From contig JAINUG010000026.1 in the NCBI GenBank assembly GCA_029706075.1, forward strand, positions 5,970,674-6,034,673: 64,000 nucleotides of DNA. The letters run 5' to 3'. How positions within the stretch are numbered: position 1 is the stretch's first letter; each line of letters starts with the position of its first letter. The translations under genes and the position numbers were made by a program. The DNA is from Aldrovandia affinis. Lineage: Eukaryota; Chordata; Actinopteri; Notacanthiformes; Halosauridae. The notes under the pieces were generated by a model, which saw nothing but the letters and a program-made list of their open reading frames with translations, made no database searches and was not told the DNA's origin. Below are positions 61,504-64,000 of the stretch, piece by piece.

Positions 61504-63183
61504 TTTGAGGAGATGGGGGATGTAGCTAGCTAGCTAGCTATATGGCTATTAAAACACGGAGCAGCATTCGGGTGTGGGAACCGGCAAGCTAGCCAGCGAA
61601 GGTAAAATTCAACTAGCTAGCTAGCTGGCCATGGATGAGATTGTTAGCCTTGTCAAGTTCTAAATGTGCGGAGAATATCAGCCAAATGGTTTCCGAGGGG
61701 AATTTCTTTCTCCTGCGATCAAAATCCACAGGAGATGCACTTTCGCTTTTAAATATAGCTAGCTACAGCCACCAAGCTTGTTTGATACCACACTACTAAA
61801 ACTGACTCACTTCCTCTGTCGGTTCATCTGCTACAATAAACCCACACATCCTAATGTTTGATTCTCATCCGTAGTAAGGCTACAGCTATGTCCATTTAGC
61901 CACAACAGTAAGCTGATTCGATTCGTGATCATATCCCGTACTTAATAAATTTGGTTATAATGTTCCTGATATCCTCTGTAGTCTTAATGTCTTAGGTCTT
62001 GGGTTGTTCGCTAAACCCGTTTTACAATGGTGAGCTTCAATCACAAAAGACTTGTCTACTGACACCCAGATTTCTGGGATTACGCTGTTCAGCTAACATA
62101 GGCACCGGGGCCTAGTTTTATTTCAAATTCCAATTTATCTATAGAAACGACGGAATAATTGAGTCTCTTGTGAGCGGGTTAACTTTTGTTACACTACAAG
62201 TCTAGCTAACGTTACGATGTATCCAACAAACCAACTATAGATTTTATCGAAAGCAGAAGTGTGACTATTTACAGAAAGTTACATTTAAAATACCTGGCGC
62301 TAATTTATCAACTGCAAAGTCTATTTTTACCCTTTCTGTACAATTAAAACGCATTACATTCGACATCACCTCCTCTTTCCTAACAATGCCCCGGACTGCG
62401 CCAACGTGCCTTCTACCGGTTTTATAAAGAGACCAGATTATTCCATTGCATTCTTTCAAAAAGGGGGCAACACAGAAGGATACTTTTTTTGGCTTTCAAA
62501 CAACACCTGGTATATCCAACGTTTAGCGACAATTCATTTTTACATGTCATGTCACATACGAGAATGTTGTATCTTTTGCGGATGACCATCTAGCTACATA
62601 TTGAAAAACAACAACGACAAAACATTTTTTTAAACGCTCAAACTGGCCGTAAATGGTACGTACCATTCAGGCTGTCCATACAATGGCCCACTGAGGAACA
62701 GAATCTGATTGGGCAACAAAAGAGCATGTTTCGACATTCAGCTATGGCATATTTATTTCATTATTAGTGTATTATAAAAAAAACACGTCTCCTATTCAAG
62801 TGCATATCATTTTCCCAGTGTATTGTGTCACAGGTGTAACCTGTGATACCCCCTCCCCTCCACCAAAAAAAAGTTACAAGCCACACAAAACGACATTTGT
62901 TTGGAAGTTCACAGTACACATACCTTATATTATTTGTAGTGTTTATCAATATTGTTCGTTAAGTGAAATTGTTATTAAGTGAAATGATAAATTATTGAAA
63001 ATAAATGCAATTCAACAGCTGACGTTAACTATTAGCCTATTATTTAGTTTGTCTTTGAAGTCGACACTTTAATAACTGAATCTACCTTGGTAGAATATAT
63101 ATGCTTGTTGATCGATGTAAAAAACCAAAAAAGATTAATACACTTGACACCAATTATATTGTGTATAGCCAGAAAAAATTTAT
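61504..63183. other. nabp1 5' flank and promoter region
   Basis: CTAG-rich sequence lies at 61515-61640, directly before the start codon on the minus strand. Further up no exon could be recognised. An ATTGG/CCAAT-type box (GATTGGG, 62708-62714) lies 1.2 kb from the ATG. The transcription start is not identifiable. Confidence 0.35.
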
Positions 63184-63265
63184 CGTCACGAACAGGATTC
63201 GAACCTGTGCGGGGAAACCCCATTGGATTTCGAGTCCAACGCCTTAACCTCTCGGCCACCGTGAC
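63184..63265 (-). tRNA. tRNA-Ser (anticodon CGA)
   Basis: An 82-nt gene reads TCG codons with serine. On the minus strand, the acceptor GTCACGG pairs with TCGTGAC before discriminator G. The A box is TGGCCGAGAGG, the anticodon loop is CTCGAAA, a long type II variable arm (TGGGGTTTCCCCG) follows, and the B box is GGTTCGAATCC. A T6 Pol III terminator lies 5 bp past the end (63173-63178 as A6 on +). No intron and no CCA encoded. All stems pair, so it looks functional. Confidence 0.97.
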
Positions 63266-64000
63266 ATGTTATATGAAGGTTTCCTGATTATTTATATAGT
63301 TATATAACTTAAAACTAAAATTTGAATAATTAAGATAAACGTTTACCTAATATTGTGGCTTATGTCTCTCACTAGAATGTGAATAAAATACGACCATGCC
63401 AACTACTTTAAGGCAGGCATATCGCTGACTTTATGGACAACTAAAATAGAACGTCAGCATGGTCGCCATTGTTCTTAAAATGGCGAAGTACCCAGAGCTA
63501 GTTTTCCATCTAGCTTCGTGCAATTTCCTGATTTTTCACAAGCTTTAGGGAAATATACAAATGGTCCTGGATTTCAAATTTCGACTCTAGAAAAGAATGA
63601 CATGGCAATATGGTAGAGATGAGGGAGACTCTCCCGGTTATTTCTTCATTTTATGGTTGGAGCACGGTAGTCCCAGTTGAAAATCAATCGGCTGGCAGTG
63701 ATTTGTTGTCTGTAGCTAGGCTATATAACAAAATACAGTTTGCCAACTGAACTTTTGTTTTTTGAGCAGACCCTAAAAGCACCACACCAACATATACTCT
63801 GCTGTTACCTTCCTAATACATTAGCTGTAGGCGTTAATAAATTCATATTTTTACAAGCTTGGGAAGTGCTGTAAAGAGGCTACGAATCAAAAACTCCTGT
63901 GACACTCCAGCTGTTCCATGATATGCACTTTTCAACGACATTTTCCTGCAATGTTTTTCAAGCGTATATGCCAATGTAATAGTGTCAGTGTAACTGCAAT
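63266..64000. other. No recognised feature
   Basis: Sequence upstream of the tRNA (minus sense). No exon or repeat was recognised. Confidence 0.4.

Overview
The window looks like ray-finned fish (teleost-type) nuclear DNA. It has compact vertebrate genes with GT/AG introns, many Tc1-like DNA transposons, L2-type LINEs with their SINE partners, palindromic hAT-type MITEs and long GT/CA microsatellites. The species cannot be fixed from sequence alone. No prokaryotic, viral or LTR element was recognised.

Five protein-coding loci can be read by exon-level homology. The last coding exon of a HECW-type HECT ubiquitin ligase, most likely hecw2 (+), lies at 183-294. The complete seven-exon stk17b (+), a DAPK-family kinase, lies at 11072-32208. 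The two-exon c2orf69 homolog (-) lies at 40698-45959. A five-exon ftcdnl1 (+) at 47678-55914 encodes a full two-subdomain formiminotransferase. The six-exon nabp1 (-), the ssDNA-binding SOSS-B2 subunit, lies at 58210-61503. A tRNA-Ser(CGA) gene (-) lies at 63184-63265. From general knowledge, the human counterparts all sit on 2q32-q33, so this is a conserved, compacted synteny block. The genes do not form an operon or one pathway: they are a ubiquitin ligase, an apoptosis-linked kinase, a mitochondrial protein, a folate-type transferase relative and a DNA-repair subunit. The one clear shared control region is the head-to-head c2orf69/ftcdnl1 interval, which carries an NRF1-like palindrome.

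Layout: 1-4.2 kb is the hecw2 3' end and its repeat-rich 3' flank. 4.8-9.3 kb is a pile of Tc1 elements and a dead LINE that holds a SINE. 10.1-11.2 kb is the stk17b promoter and first exon. stk17b intron 1 (11.2-21.7 kb) holds a Tc1 nested inside a Tc1, a deleted Tc1, an L2 fragment and a SINE. Intron 3 is almost filled by three abutting Tc1-like elements. Intron 6 has a 38-bp minisatellite split by a SINE, plus a copy of the gene's own stop-codon region. 32.2-40.7 kb is the convergent stk17b/c2orf69 intergenic region with a 44-bp minisatellite. The c2orf69 intron has an internal segmental duplication and a 131-nt AC tract. ftcdnl1 intron 4 holds two tRNA-derived SINEs, two hAT-like elements (one with a MITE inside it) and an L2 3' end.

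No clearly novel biological system was found. The observations most worth following are the full-length FTCDNL1, the shared NRF1 promoter, the stop-region duplication in stk17b, microsatellite-built splice acceptors, the SINE family with a 12-bp target duplication, and several nested or paired mobile elements.
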